This document shows, piece by piece, positions 16,863 to 24,980 of a stretch of 36,418 nt of DNA. Position 1 is the first letter of the stretch, and the number at the start of each line of letters is the position of its first letter. The position numbers and the translations under genes were made by a program. Below the pieces are notes generated by a model. It searched no databases. It was not told the DNA's origin and saw nothing but the letters and a program-made list of their open reading frames with translations. The DNA comes from Bacteroidetes bacterium RIFCSPLOWO2_12_FULL_35_15 (GTDB taxonomy: Bacteria > Bacteroidota > Bacteroidia > 2-12-FULL-35-15). The stretch covers positions 1 to 36,418 of the forward strand of contig MEPB01000106.1 in NCBI GenBank assembly GCA_001769385.1, given 5' to 3'.

Positions 16863-16982
16863 GTCACAGATTCACAGATTAAAAAGGAATTCTTTATATC
16901 TGTTGTTAAAGGTAAACAGGTCAACCTATTCTTGATTTAATGATTTTGAATTATCAATAAAATAAATCTGTGAATCTGTGGC
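16863..16982. repeat. MITE-like element with terminal inverted repeats between pstA and pstB
   Basis: CACAGATTCACAGATT at 16865-16880 is the exact reverse complement of 16965-16980; with a G-T wobble the arms extend to 18 bp. Each arm is itself a direct repeat of CACAGATT. The 84-base interior has no gene. It resembles small non-autonomous palindromic repeats that are dispersed in many genomes. Confidence 0.7.
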
Positions 16983-16999
16983 AAAAGAAAAACTAAACG

Positions 17000-17752
17000 A
17001 TGTATAAAATAGAATCAAAAAATGTTGATTTTTTTTATGGCCCTTCACAGGCTTTAAAAAATATAAACCTGGCTATTAAACCAAATACGGTAACAGCTCT
17101 TATCGGTCCTTCAGGTTGCGGAAAATCAACCTATTTGCGATTATTTAACCGGATGAATGATTTGATCGACAACACAAAAATTGCCGGACAAGTTATAATA
17201 GATGGAGATGATATTTATGCAAAAGGAGTAAATGTGGATAGCTTACGGAAAAAAGTAGGAATGGTTTTTCAAAAACCAAATCCGTTTCCAAAAACTATTT
17301 TCGAAAATGTGGCCTATGGTTTACGTGTGAATGGAATCACGGATAAAAAATTTATTGAAGAGCGGGTTGAAGAAACCATCAAGCAGGTAGTATTATGGGA
17401 TGAAGTAAAAGACAAATTAAAAAAATCAGCATTCGAACTGTCAGGCGGACAACAACAACGTTTGTGTATTGCACGTGCATTGGCAATTCAGCCTTCTATT
17501 ATTTTAATGGATGAGCCAACATCGGCTCTCGATCCTATTTCGACTTCAAAAGTGGAAGAACTGATCTATGAATTAAAAACAAAATACACTATTGTTATTG
17601 TAACACACAATATGCAGCAAGCTGGTCGTGTGAGTGATACAACCGCATTTTTTTATATGGGCGAGTTGATTGAATATGATACTACAAAAACTATATTTAC
17701 TAATCCGAAAGTAGAACGCACACAAAATTATATTACCGGAAGATTTGGTTAA
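17000..17752 (+). CDS. pstB: Phosphate ABC transporter ATPase PstB
   Basis: This 250-residue ATPase couples ATP hydrolysis to phosphate import through PstC and PstA. All nucleotide-binding motifs are intact: Walker [10 protein letters not shown] (36-44), Q-loop [20 protein letters not shown] (90-109), signature LSGGQQQR (147-154), Walker [13 protein letters not shown] (167-178) and H-loop [13 protein letters not shown]. The [12 protein letters not shown] pattern is characteristic of PstB. It follows pstA on the same strand across a MITE-like palindrome. Whether the palindrome weakens or stabilises the mRNA there is unknown. phoU follows after 106 bases that hold another small repeat. Confidence 0.97.
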   Translation: MYKIESKNVDFFYGPSQALKNINLAIKPNTVTALIGPSGCGKSTYLRLFNRMNDLIDNTKIAGQVIIDGDDIYAKGVNVDSLRKKVGMVFQKPNPFPKTIFENVAYGLRVNGITDKKFIEERVEETIKQVVLWDEVKDKLKKSAFELSGGQQQRLCIARALAIQPSIILMDEPTSALDPISTSKVEELIYELKTKYTIVIVTHNMQQAGRVSDTTAFFYMGELIEYDTTKTIFTNPKVERTQNYITGRFG

Positions 17753-17764
17753 ATAGATTAATAA

Positions 17765-17823
17765 GTTAATAAGTAAAATCAGGTATACCTAAATCAACTT
17801 ATTTAACCAATTACTAATTTAAC
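17765..17823. repeat. Stem-loop repeat, copy 1 (pstB-phoU gap)
   Basis: GTTAATAAGT pairs with ACTTATTTAAC, and the centre holds the palindrome AGGTATACCT. It matches the stretch at 29151-29210 over about 60 bases with compensating differences in the stem. Confidence 0.6.
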
Positions 17824-17858
17824 TTTCAAATTTGAACTTAAAACTTTGAACTAAAAAT

Positions 17859-18536
17859 ATGAGCCATTTAGATATCGAATTACAACAATTAAAAACAGAA
17901 ACCATTAAAATGTGGACGCTTGTGAATTTGCAATTGTCAAAAGCGAAAGAAGCATTATTAAAACTCGATAAAGATCTTGCCCGTGAAGTGATTTTGGGTG
18001 AAAGACGTGTGAATGCATGGGAGTTAAAAATTGATCGTGATTGTGAAAATATTTTTGCATTGTTTAATCCTGTTGCTGTTGATCTTCGCTTTGTTCTAGC
18101 GGTACTGAAGATCAACAATAATTTAGAACGTACTGGCGACATTGCTGAGAGTATTGCAAAATTTGTTTTAAATGTAAACACGGATTTTGATAAAAAATTA
18201 CTGGAGATTACCCGTACTGTGGAGATGTATGATGGTGCACTCTTTATGATGGAGGAAGTGTTGGAAGCTTTTGATAAATTGGATACGGCACTCGCCCGTA
18301 AGGCATTTCAGCAGGATGAAATATTAGATGACATCAATGTTAAAGTGAATGCAGTAATTGCAGATTATATTCGTAATCATCCTGAAAACATCGAACCGCC
18401 CTTATATTTAATTTCTGTGATACGTAAATTAGAGCGTGTAGGTGATCAGGCAAAAAATATGGCCGAAGAAATTATTTTTTATATCGAAGCAAAAGTGTTA
18501 AAACATCGTTCAAAAGCTGAAAAGAAAAAAGAATAA
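17859..18536 (+). CDS. phoU: Phosphate signalling regulator PhoU
   Basis: This 225-residue all-helical protein has two PhoU repeats. The metal-binding motifs are visible: ELKIDRDCENIFALFNPVAVDLRFVLA in pieces at about 52-78 and NNLERTGDIAES (about 87-98), then the second-repeat counterpart KLERVGDQAKNMAEE (about 187-201). PhoU links the Pst transporter to the PhoR/PhoB system and represses the Pho response when phosphate is plentiful. It is the last gene of the pst run, the usual place. The C-terminus is lysine-rich (HRSKAEKKKE). A hairpin terminator lies about 130 bases downstream. Confidence 0.95.
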   Translation: MSHLDIELQQLKTETIKMWTLVNLQLSKAKEALLKLDKDLAREVILGERRVNAWELKIDRDCENIFALFNPVAVDLRFVLAVLKINNNLERTGDIAESIAKFVLNVNTDFDKKLLEITRTVEMYDGALFMMEEVLEAFDKLDTALARKAFQQDEILDDINVKVNAVIADYIRNHPENIEPPLYLISVIRKLERVGDQAKNMAEEIIFYIEAKVLKHRSKAEKKKE

Positions 18537-18560
18537 CACCAATTGAAAAATAAAACAGAT

Positions 18561-18604
18561 CCAATCACCCTCTCTTTTTTCAAGGAGAGGGATTGGGTGA
18601 GGTC
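18561..18604. repeat. Dispersed palindromic repeat (CCCTCTC/GAGAGGG type)
   Basis: CCCTCTC and GAGAGGG arms with outer CCAATC and GATTGGGTGAGG form an imperfect hairpin. It is GC-richer than its surroundings and resembles the family of 'CCTCACCC...CCTCTCC' repeats. The copy near 36306 is more distant. Confidence 0.6.
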
Positions 18605-18663
18605 TTTAAAATTGACTATTTTATATTTCGATTGGTAAAATTACTTTAATTCATATTCCTAAT

Positions 18664-18695
18664 GGCCTTTCTCTAAAAAATGGAAAGGCTTTTTT
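18664..18695 (+). terminator. Terminator after phoU
   Basis: GCCTTTC (18665-18671) pairs with GAAAGGC (18683-18689), followed by six T. Confidence 0.8.
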
Positions 18696-18736
18696 GTTTT
18701 ATGTAATAATCAGAAAATCAAACGTATGCAATTTCC

Positions 18737-18814
18737 TTAACAATTCCTTAACATTGGGTTAATGTAATGGTAATACACGGAAGCGTCAATTCTAATCATA
18801 GAGCTTTATTTTTG
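18737..18814 (+). promoter_or_regulatory. DUF47-PiT promoter with Pho-box repeats
   Basis: The -7 element TATTTTTG is at 18807-18814. TTAACA (18737), TTAACA (18748), TTAATG (18759) and GTAATA (18770) have an exact 11-bp period and start 70, 59, 48 and 37 bp before it, matching the register of the pst promoters. Confidence 0.75.
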
Positions 18815-18859
18815 GGATTGAATTTATTAAGCCTTATAAATCATTAAATAAAAAATAAA

Positions 18860-19504
18860 ATGAACTTAAACATTTTTCAATTTTTTCAGCCGAAAGACAA
18901 AATCTTTTTTCTTCTTTTTCAAAAAGCAGCTGCAAATGCAACTGCAACTGCAAAAGTACTTGTAGAACTTGTAAACACTTCCAATCCTGAAAAAAGAAGA
19001 GATTTATTTCGTGAAATAGAACGATTAGAACATGTTGGCGATGCTATTACACATGAAACCTATAATCAATTGAGTTTGAATTTTATTACTCCATTTGACC
19101 GTGATGATATACATAGCTTAGTTTCAGCAGTTGATGATATTGTGGACTATATTCATGGTGCCACAAAACGAATGGAATTATATAAAGTGGAAAACATGAC
19201 TCCTGCTATTATAAAATTAGCAGAATTGATCTTAAAGGGTGCAGAAGAATTGGAAATTGCTATTATCGAGTTACGGAATTTAAAAAACATAACAAAGATC
19301 AAAGAAGCAACTGTAAGAATTAACAGCATCGAAAATCATGCAGATGATATTTTTGATATGGCAATTGCAAAATTATTTGAAGAAGAAAAAAATGCTGTCG
19401 AAGTTATTAAAATGAAAGATGTTCTTTCTATGTTAGAAACAGCAACAGACAAATGTGAAGATGCAGCTGATGTGATCAATTCTATTCTAATTAAAAATGC
19501 TTAG
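18860..19504 (+). CDS. DUF47-family PhoU-like protein
   Basis: This 214-residue all-alpha protein is of the DUF47 (TIGR00153) family, distantly related to PhoU. Typical patterns are FREIERLEHVGDAITHE (about residues 47-63), TPFDRDDIHSLVSAVDDIVDYI (about 77-98) and the second helical pair with NSIENHADDIFDMA (about 154-167). Family members are nearly always encoded next to PiT phosphate transporters and are thought to control them. Here the PiT gene follows after 43 bases. The promoter carries the same 11-bp repeats as the pst promoters, so this low-affinity pair seems to share control with the high-affinity system. Confidence 0.92.
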   Translation: MNLNIFQFFQPKDKIFFLLFQKAAANATATAKVLVELVNTSNPEKRRDLFREIERLEHVGDAITHETYNQLSLNFITPFDRDDIHSLVSAVDDIVDYIHGATKRMELYKVENMTPAIIKLAELILKGAEELEIAIIELRNLKNITKIKEATVRINSIENHADDIFDMAIAKLFEEEKNAVEVIKMKDVLSMLETATDKCEDAADVINSILIKNA

Positions 19505-19547
19505 AAATTTGATCAGGTTTAAATTTTATTCTTAATATCAATACACG

Positions 19548-21200
19548 ATGAGTTTAATTATTATAGTTATAGCGCTTGCCCTGATTTTTGACTTTATTAA
19601 TGGCTTTCATGATGCCGCAAATTCAATTGCAACAATTGTTTCCACCAAAGTTTTGTCGCCATTTCAAGCAGTACTTTGGGCCGCATTTTTTAATTGTGTT
19701 GCATTTTTAATTTTTAAAGATCATGCAGTTGCAAATACGATTGGGAAAACAGTCTATTCTGATTTTATTTCCTTACCTGTGATCTGCAGTGGATTAATTG
19801 CAGCAATTATGTGGAATTTACTTACCTGGTGGTATGGGATTCCTTCTTCTTCTTCTCATACACTTATAGGTGGATTTGCAGGTGCTGCTATTGCTTATGC
19901 GTTTATCAGTAAAGGGATATTGCCTATAAGTGAAATTATTGATAGTGATAAGATCGGAAAAACACTTTTGTTTATTTTACTCGCTCCGCTATTAGGTATG
20001 ATTATTTCTATCTTTTTTACGCTCATTTTTATTCAAAATAAAACATGGCTAAAAGTTGGGATCCTGCTTACATTTGCAGGTACTTTATTTTATTTATTTA
20101 TTGGGTTTCAAGAAAATAAATTAGCTGAAAATATAAACAAATTTTTTAGAGTAGATAAATACACGTATGAAGTAAATATCAAGCACGACAGCACAAAGAT
20201 ACATCAGCTGGAGAAGGCAAAAGAGAGTGCCAATTTGTGCATTCCTTATCTTTCTAATTATGAATATCGTGGTGCAGAATATGTTGCAGACAACATTGTT
20301 AAGAATGTTGATTTGAAGGAAATTACGATTAGCAAATTGGGTGATAAATTAAATACCTATTTTAAACTTGAACAGCTAAAAAACAGAGCGAAAATTAACC
20401 CTTCTTTAAAAGAAGATTATCTGGCAACTCAAAAAATAGTCGATAGTTTAAAACCAATCACAAAAAAATATTTTGAATTGGGATTGGAGGGTATGGTTGC
20501 TGCCATGAATGAAAAATATCCTATTAGCCCGGATAAAGTAAAAGATTTTACAAAAGCAATGAAAACAGATATTAAGGCTGATCTGGTTAAAGAATTAAAA
20601 AAGGCGGATAATAAAATTGTGCGCTGGGGTTTAGTAGGAGCACTATTAATTTTTGCTTTTATGTTTATATATAATGAAAAGATAAAAACGCCCACGGCAA
20701 AGAGAACTTCTACCTCGTTTAAACGAGCACAGTTGCTTTCATCTGCCGCCTTTAGTATTGGGCATGGTGGTAACGATGCACAAAAAGTAATGGGTATTAT
20801 TGCAGCTGCATTAGTTGCAAACGGTTCCATTGTTGATATAAAATCAATGCCGGATTGGGTTCCATTATCTTGTTATTTAGCAATAGGGTTAGGGACATTA
20901 AGTGGAGGCTGGAAAATTGTAAAAACGATGGGAACAAAAATTACAAAGGTTACTCCTCTTGAAGGTGTTTGTGCTGAAACAGCAGGAGCAACAACATTGT
21001 TCCTTACCGAACAAATGGGTATTCCTGTTTCTACTACTCATACAATTACCGGGGCAATTATAGGTGTTGGTGCCACAAAAGGAATTGGTGCAGTAAAATG
21101 GGGAGTAACTGTTAGTTTACTGTGGGCCTGGATACTAACAATTCCGATTAGTGGAATATTGGGAGCACTTTTCTACTGGATATTTAGTTTGTTTCTTTAG
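19548..21200 (+). CDS. PiT-family inorganic phosphate transporter with a large central soluble insert
   Basis: This is a 550-residue phosphate permease. The PiT duplicated signatures are present: DFINGFHDAANSIATIVSTK (15-34) in the N-terminal half and FSIGHGGNDAQKVMG in the C-terminal half, plus the GIPSSSSHTLIGGFAGA (98-114) and IPVSTTHTITGAIIGVG counterparts. Between the halves, residues about 188-357 are a hydrophilic, helix-rich, lysine-rich segment bounded by transmembrane helices. This is longer than in short bacterial and archaeal members and has no domain I recognise. It is co-transcribed with the DUF47 gene and followed by a terminator. Symport ion (H+ or Na+) cannot be told. Confidence 0.93.
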   Translation: MSLIIIVIALALIFDFINGFHDAANSIATIVSTKVLSPFQAVLWAAFFNCVAFLIFKDHAVANTIGKTVYSDFISLPVICSGLIAAIMWNLLTWWYGIPSSSSHTLIGGFAGAAIAYAFISKGILPISEIIDSDKIGKTLLFILLAPLLGMIISIFFTLIFIQNKTWLKVGILLTFAGTLFYLFIGFQENKLAENINKFFRVDKYTYEVNIKHDSTKIHQLEKAKESANLCIPYLSNYEYRGAEYVADNIVKNVDLKEITISKLGDKLNTYFKLEQLKNRAKINPSLKEDYLATQKIVDSLKPITKKYFELGLEGMVAAMNEKYPISPDKVKDFTKAMKTDIKADLVKELKKADNKIVRWGLVGALLIFAFMFIYNEKIKTPTAKRTSTSFKRAQLLSSAAFSIGHGGNDAQKVMGIIAAALVANGSIVDIKSMPDWVPLSCYLAIGLGTLSGGWKIVKTMGTKITKVTPLEGVCAETAGATTLFLTEQMGIPVSTTHTITGAIIGVGATKGIGAVKWGVTVSLLWAWILTIPISGILGALFYWIFSLFL

Positions 21201-21222
21201 AGACAATCAGAAAACTGAAGAT

Positions 21223-21259
21223 AAAAAACAGATGCTTTGAAACAGGCATCTGTTTTTTT
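21223..21259 (+). terminator. Terminator after the PiT gene
   Basis: ACAGATGC (21227-21234) pairs with GCATCTGT (21246-21253), with A and T tracts on either side that let it work in both directions for the convergent genes. Confidence 0.85.
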
Positions 21260-21270
21260 ATTAATTTTTT

Positions 21271-21759
21271 TTAAGGAATATTTATTTCGTTCGTACTAAC
21301 AATATTACTTAAATGTCCGGCTCTGTCCTGTAATCGAATTTCAAATTTTACAACACGATGTGCAGGATTATAGATCGGTGAAGCCCGGAGTTTTATTCTG
21401 ATTTCACCATCCAATGCTTTGTATTGTCCTTCTGGCATTAGATCCGGTACACGATAGGTATAAAACAAGGTGTCGAATTTAGAAGTGCCAAATGTTTCAT
21501 CATAGGGATGGAACAACAAATCTGCACCTTTATATAAATATTTCATTTTAAGATCAGGAATGGTATCTCCTTCTAACACACCAATATCACCGTCTCCATC
21601 TTTGAATAAAATGATACAATCAGCCGAATCAAGGCTATATTTCAGATACTCTTTAAACTCGATCTTTGGTTCTATTGGAAAGTTTTTCTCTTTTACACAG
21701 GATGTTACTGAAACTGCAAAAAGTAGTATGCAAAACAATATGGAACTAAAATGCTTCAT
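21271..21759 (-). CDS. Lipoprotein of unknown function
   Basis: This 162-residue protein has a lipoprotein signal: hydrophobic residues 5-17, then the lipobox VTSC with Cys21. The mature part contains LFKDGDGDIGV, a phrase common in a group of short Bacteroidota lipoproteins of beta-rich type, and ends in strand-like segments (VKFEIRLQDRAGHLSNIVST). No catalytic motif is visible. It is probably an outer-membrane lipoprotein facing the periplasm. It converges with the PiT gene across a shared terminator and is divergent from the LuxE-like gene. Confidence 0.75.
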   Translation of the reverse strand: MKHFSSILFCILLFAVSVTSCVKEKNFPIEPKIEFKEYLKYSLDSADCIILFKDGDGDIGVLEGDTIPDLKMKYLYKGADLLFHPYDETFGTSKFDTLFYTYRVPDLMPEGQYKALDGEIRIKLRASPIYNPAHRVVKFEIRLQDRAGHLSNIVSTNEINIP

Positions 21760-21790
21760 GATTTATTAATAGGAACATAAAATTAATAAT

Positions 21791-21798
21791 TAATTTTG
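21791..21798 (+). promoter_or_regulatory. -7 element of the LuxE-like gene
   Basis: TAATTTTG matches TAnnTTTG and lies 37 bases before the TTG start at 21836. Confidence 0.5.
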
Positions 21799-21835
21799 GG
21801 CAAAACAATAAATAAACGCTTTAAAATCAGCAAAA

Positions 21836-22894
21836 TTGTCATTGGAAATAGTAAAACCAAGTAGCGATCATATTTTTAATATCAGCACTCCTGAGGAATT
21901 TAAACAGGTTACATTAGCTATATTTAGATATCAGGCTACCGAAAATGAAGTTTACCGGAATTATTTAAAAGCGCTGAAAATAAATCCTGAATCAGTTCTT
22001 GAGCTGGAGCAAATTCCTTTTTTACCTATTGAGTTTTTTAAAACACATGAAATAAGTATAGAATCAGGAATCAAGAATCAGGAATCAAGCATCTCAGATC
22101 TCAGTTCTCAAATCTCAATTTTATTCAAAAGTAGTGGAACCACAGGAATGATTCCAAGTAAACATTATGTTAAAGATGTAAGTGTTTACAAAAAGAGTTA
22201 TAGAAAAGGATTCGAACATTTTTATGGTAATATGGAAGAGTATTGCATTTTGGCATTGCTACCGTCCTATTTGGAGCGCAAAGATTCATCTCTGGTCTAT
22301 ATGGCTGATGACCTTATTAAAAAAAGCAAACATTTTCAAAGTGGTTTTTATCTCCACAATTATGAAGAGCTAATTTCAGTATTAAAACAAGTTGAACAAA
22401 AAAAACAAAAAACAATTTTGTTAGGGGTGACCTATGCATTACTTGATTTAGCAGAATTAAATTTCACTCATGAGAGAGGATCAAGGGCTTTGTTAAGGAA
22501 TACCATCATCATGGAAACAGGAGGAATGAAAGGGAAGCGCAAGGAGATGGTAAGGGAAGAATTACATGCTGTTTTATGTAATGGTTTTGGTGTAGATTCC
22601 ATTCATAGCGAATACAGCATGACCGAATTATTATCACAAGCATACTCCAGAGGGAATGGAATTTTTTATTGTCCGCCCTGGATGAAAGTGATGATACGTG
22701 ATACCAACGACCCGTTTTCTTTTTTATCTCAGAACAAAACGGGTGGTATCAATGTGATTGATCTTGCAAATATTAATTCCTGTTCGTTTATTGCTACACA
22801 GGATCTTGGAAAATGTTTTGCTGATGATTCTTTTGAAGTGCTGGGTCGCTTTGATAACAGCGATATCAGAGGGTGTAATATGTTGATTCAGTAA
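21836..22894 (+). CDS. LuxE-like acyl-protein synthetase family protein
   Basis: This 352-residue protein is of the acyl-activating LuxE/PaaK-like family. Motifs are FRYQATENEVYRNY and IPFLPIEFFKTHE near the N-terminus, the glycine-rich SSGTTGM (about residues 101-107) for nucleotide binding, LLPSYLERKDSSLVYM, METGGMKGKRKEM, HSEYSMTELLSQAY and, at the end, FEVLGRFDNSDIRGCNML. It probably activates an acyl group, but the substrate is unknown; in Bacteroidota these occur without lux genes. The start is TTG, as no suitable ATG exists. Residues about 76-94 are encoded by heptanucleotide repeats (22061-22118) and form a low-complexity insert just before the SSGTTG motif. Confidence 0.88.
   Translation: MSLEIVKPSSDHIFNISTPEEFKQVTLAIFRYQATENEVYRNYLKALKINPESVLELEQIPFLPIEFFKTHEISIESGIKNQESSISDLSSQISILFKSSGTTGMIPSKHYVKDVSVYKKSYRKGFEHFYGNMEEYCILALLPSYLERKDSSLVYMADDLIKKSKHFQSGFYLHNYEELISVLKQVEQKKQKTILLGVTYALLDLAELNFTHERGSRALLRNTIIMETGGMKGKRKEMVREELHAVLCNGFGVDSIHSEYSMTELLSQAYSRGNGIFYCPPWMKVMIRDTNDPFSFLSQNKTGGINVIDLANINSCSFIATQDLGKCFADDSFEVLGRFDNSDIRGCNMLIQ
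22061..22118. repeat. Two heptanucleotide repeat tracts inside the LuxE-like gene
   Basis: Four GAATCAR heptamers (a perfect 14-base duplication, 22061-22074 and 22075-22088) are followed after GC by ATCTCAG, ATCTCAG, TTCTCAA and ATCTCAA (22091-22118). Confidence 0.85.
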
Positions 22895-23122
22895 AAATAA
22901 AATTTCCAAAAATAATTTTTAAAACAGAAGAATTTGCGATTCAAAATAATTTTTACGCAATATCCTGCCTTTCAGCTGCGTTTTCCATTTATAGTTCATT
23001 AAATCCCACATCCCCCTATGGCTTAATTTTTACTTTTTAATTAAAGTATGGTCCTTAAAATCGATGTTATCGACACAAAAAGAGGGGCCTGCAAAAAAGT
23101 AGAAACCTAAAACTCTCAAGCC

Positions 23123-23827
23123 ATGAATTGTCGCACGTTTTCAACTCCGCTCTTTCTAAGTTGCGCTTTATGTTTCCTGTGCAGCTATGATTATCTTTCT
23201 TCTGCTAAAAAAAAATCAGAAAAGAAAAATTGTTCCGGTCCATACGATGTAATCATTGTACCCGGAGTACCTTATCAGAATCCGAAATTTAAATTGGTTT
23301 TGAAAGCCAGAATTCTTTGGGCTAAATATTTGTTTGATCACAAGATCGCCAGGAATATTATTTTTTCAGGATCCTCTGTTTACAGTCCGTATGTTGAAGG
23401 GAAAATTATGAGAATCTATGCTGATTCCCTTCATATTCCTTCAGAAAATACATTTTCAGAAACACAAGCAGAACATAGCACTGAAAATGTTTATTATTCT
23501 GTAATGATGGCAAAAAAATTAGGATTCAAAAAAATTGCAGTTGCAACCGATCAGTATCAGGCTCTTATTCTTCGTAAATTCATCCGGAAAAATTTTCCGG
23601 AGGTAGAGATAATAAAAATTGAATATGATAAAATAGATTTGTTGAACGCTCCATGGCCTGAAATTGAGCCATCTTCCGCTCATGTGGATGAATTCGTTTC
23701 AATAATAGACAGAGAAGATCGTATGCATAGATTTAAAGGAACACTAGGGAAAAATATCTATTTAAATAATAACAATGCAGTAGATTGTGAGGAAGAAATA
23801 CCTGTTGCTGCGGTTACTGTTCGATAA
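23123..23827 (+). CDS. YdcF/SanA-like DUF218 protein
   Basis: This 234-residue protein has an N-terminal hydrophobic signal or anchor with several Cys (residues 1-22), then the DUF218 (ElyC/SanA/YdcF) fold: YDVIIVPGVPYQ (about 41-52), IIFSGSSVYSPYVEG, IPSENTFSETQAEHSTENVYYS (about 107-128) and KIAVATDQYQALILR. Family members sit at the envelope and some affect barrier function or cyclic-carrier metabolism; the reaction is not established. The C-terminal 40 residues (KGTLGKNIYLNNNNAVDCEEE) extend beyond the domain. It converges with a lipoprotein gene 24 bases away. No clear -7 element is seen in the 228-base gap upstream, which otherwise holds nothing I recognise. Confidence 0.82.
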   Translation: MNCRTFSTPLFLSCALCFLCSYDYLSSAKKKSEKKNCSGPYDVIIVPGVPYQNPKFKLVLKARILWAKYLFDHKIARNIIFSGSSVYSPYVEGKIMRIYADSLHIPSENTFSETQAEHSTENVYYSVMMAKKLGFKKIAVATDQYQALILRKFIRKNFPEVEIIKIEYDKIDLLNAPWPEIEPSSAHVDEFVSIIDREDRMHRFKGTLGKNIYLNNNNAVDCEEEIPVAAVTVR

Positions 23828-23851
23828 ATAAACAACATGTAAAAAAACTGT

Positions 23852-24232
23852 TTAAGGTGTTGTATAGGAAAAAGGTTCGGAGCTTGTTTCGCCGCTTCCC
23901 AAAAATAATCGTACCTCATAGGTATAGGTAACTCCGGAAGTTGGACTGCTATCAGGAATGTCAACACTATGAATGACGCTGTTATATTGTGTGGTTAAAA
24001 GAAATCCATTTCGGTATAATCTAATGCCATCATTATTATCAAATGATTTTGTATAATAAATTTTATTCTTTACTCCGACTCCGAATTCCGTTGTAATAGT
24101 ATCAATTTTTACAACCCTTGGTCCATCATAATCTTTGTCATAGGGATTGTCATTGAAAGAAATGTTGTCTAGTTTTTTACAACTTGTTACCAGTAACAAT
24201 AATGTCAATACAATAATTAATTGAGGTTTCAT
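23852..24232 (-). CDS. Small lipoprotein with a fibronectin-III-like domain
   Basis: This 126-residue protein has a lipoprotein signal peptide and lipobox VTSC (Cys18). The mature part has strand patterns and ends TYTYEVRLFLGSGETSSEPFSYTTP in pieces, resembling one fibronectin type III domain (the Y-x-Y-x-V-R core). No enzymatic motif is visible. It lies 11 bases downstream of the unknown protein at 24244-24969, itself just after tyrS on the minus strand, so the three may share a transcript. Confidence 0.7.
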   Translation of the reverse strand: MKPQLIIVLTLLLLVTSCKKLDNISFNDNPYDKDYDGPRVVKIDTITTEFGVGVKNKIYYTKSFDNNDGIRLYRNGFLLTTQYNSVIHSVDIPDSSPTSGVTYTYEVRLFLGSGETSSEPFSYTTP

Positions 24233-24243
24233 TTAATACGATA

Positions 24244-24969
24244 TTAAAAATTCATTGATAATCCTACTAATAGTTTTTTCGTTGCAAGATCAGGATAGGT
24301 GTTTACCTTAATTCGTGATAACAACTTCTCTTCCTTATAAGTAGGAGGCACAGTATGATGTTGTTTTATTAATAGTCGAATGTAATTTGCAGTTAAAATA
24401 CCTGCCACTGAATACATCCCGATTTCCATAGCGGCAAATTGCCGGTACTTCTTTTTGTTTTCATTAAAGTCAGCTTCGTATCCATCCATTGTTGACTGGG
24501 AACCGGCATGGTAGTATTCTTCTTTATTCTGCAAAGCTTTGTTAACATAACCAGTTGCTTTGTTATGCGCAAATAAAGCAGTACCAACTGATGCGCCAAT
24601 CAGAACAGGAGAAATAAACCACCTTTGTTTTTTTACTTGCCTGTATTTTGAATAATCGTTAAGATACTTTGAATATTCCTTTGTATATTTTACTTTAAAT
24701 ACATACTTACTTGTATCATTCGCTTTTACATAGATCGATGAGTCAATTAAAGTAGTAAAGGGCATCCATATTTTAATTTCATGTTTCCCTGGAGTTAATT
24801 TTAATAGCGCATTGTTAAAATTGAATGCAATGGAATCATCTATTTTGCACAAAGGTTTTTTTGCATTTTGAATTTGAATGTTTACATAGCCAACCTCGTT
24901 TTGGGCGCAAATTTCTGTTAAGGAAAAACAGATGAAGATAGTAGTCAGAACAGTTATTAATTTTTTCAT
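24244..24969 (-). CDS. Exported protein of unknown function with a PEGA-like N-terminal domain
   Basis: This 241-residue protein has a signal peptide (residues 1-22, ending EICAQ). Residues 25-95 are strand-rich, with the phrase LLKLTPGKHEIKIWMP, which resembles PEGA-type surface domains. A hydrophobic segment (SPVLIGASVGTALFA, about 120-134) and another (IGMYSVAGILTANYIRLL, about 183-200) suggest membrane insertion. The end, KLLVGLSMNF, is typical of an outer-membrane strand. I do not recognise the family as a whole. It lies 11 bases downstream of tyrS. Confidence 0.65.
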   Translation of the reverse strand: MKKLITVLTTIFICFSLTEICAQNEVGYVNIQIQNAKKPLCKIDDSIAFNFNNALLKLTPGKHEIKIWMPFTTLIDSSIYVKANDTSKYVFKVKYTKEYSKYLNDYSKYRQVKKQRWFISPVLIGASVGTALFAHNKATGYVNKALQNKEEYYHAGSQSTMDGYEADFNENKKKYRQFAAMEIGMYSVAGILTANYIRLLIKQHHTVPPTYKEEKLLSRIKVNTYPDLATKKLLVGLSMNF

Positions 24970-24980
24970 TTTAAAATTGT

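Noticed and set aside
20429-20830. A 133-residue minus-strand frame
   Set aside because: It is fully antisense to the PiT gene, with low-complexity composition and no promoter. Other long antisense frames (for example in dabA at 9274-9567 and opposite msr-like and radical SAM genes) were rejected for the same reason.
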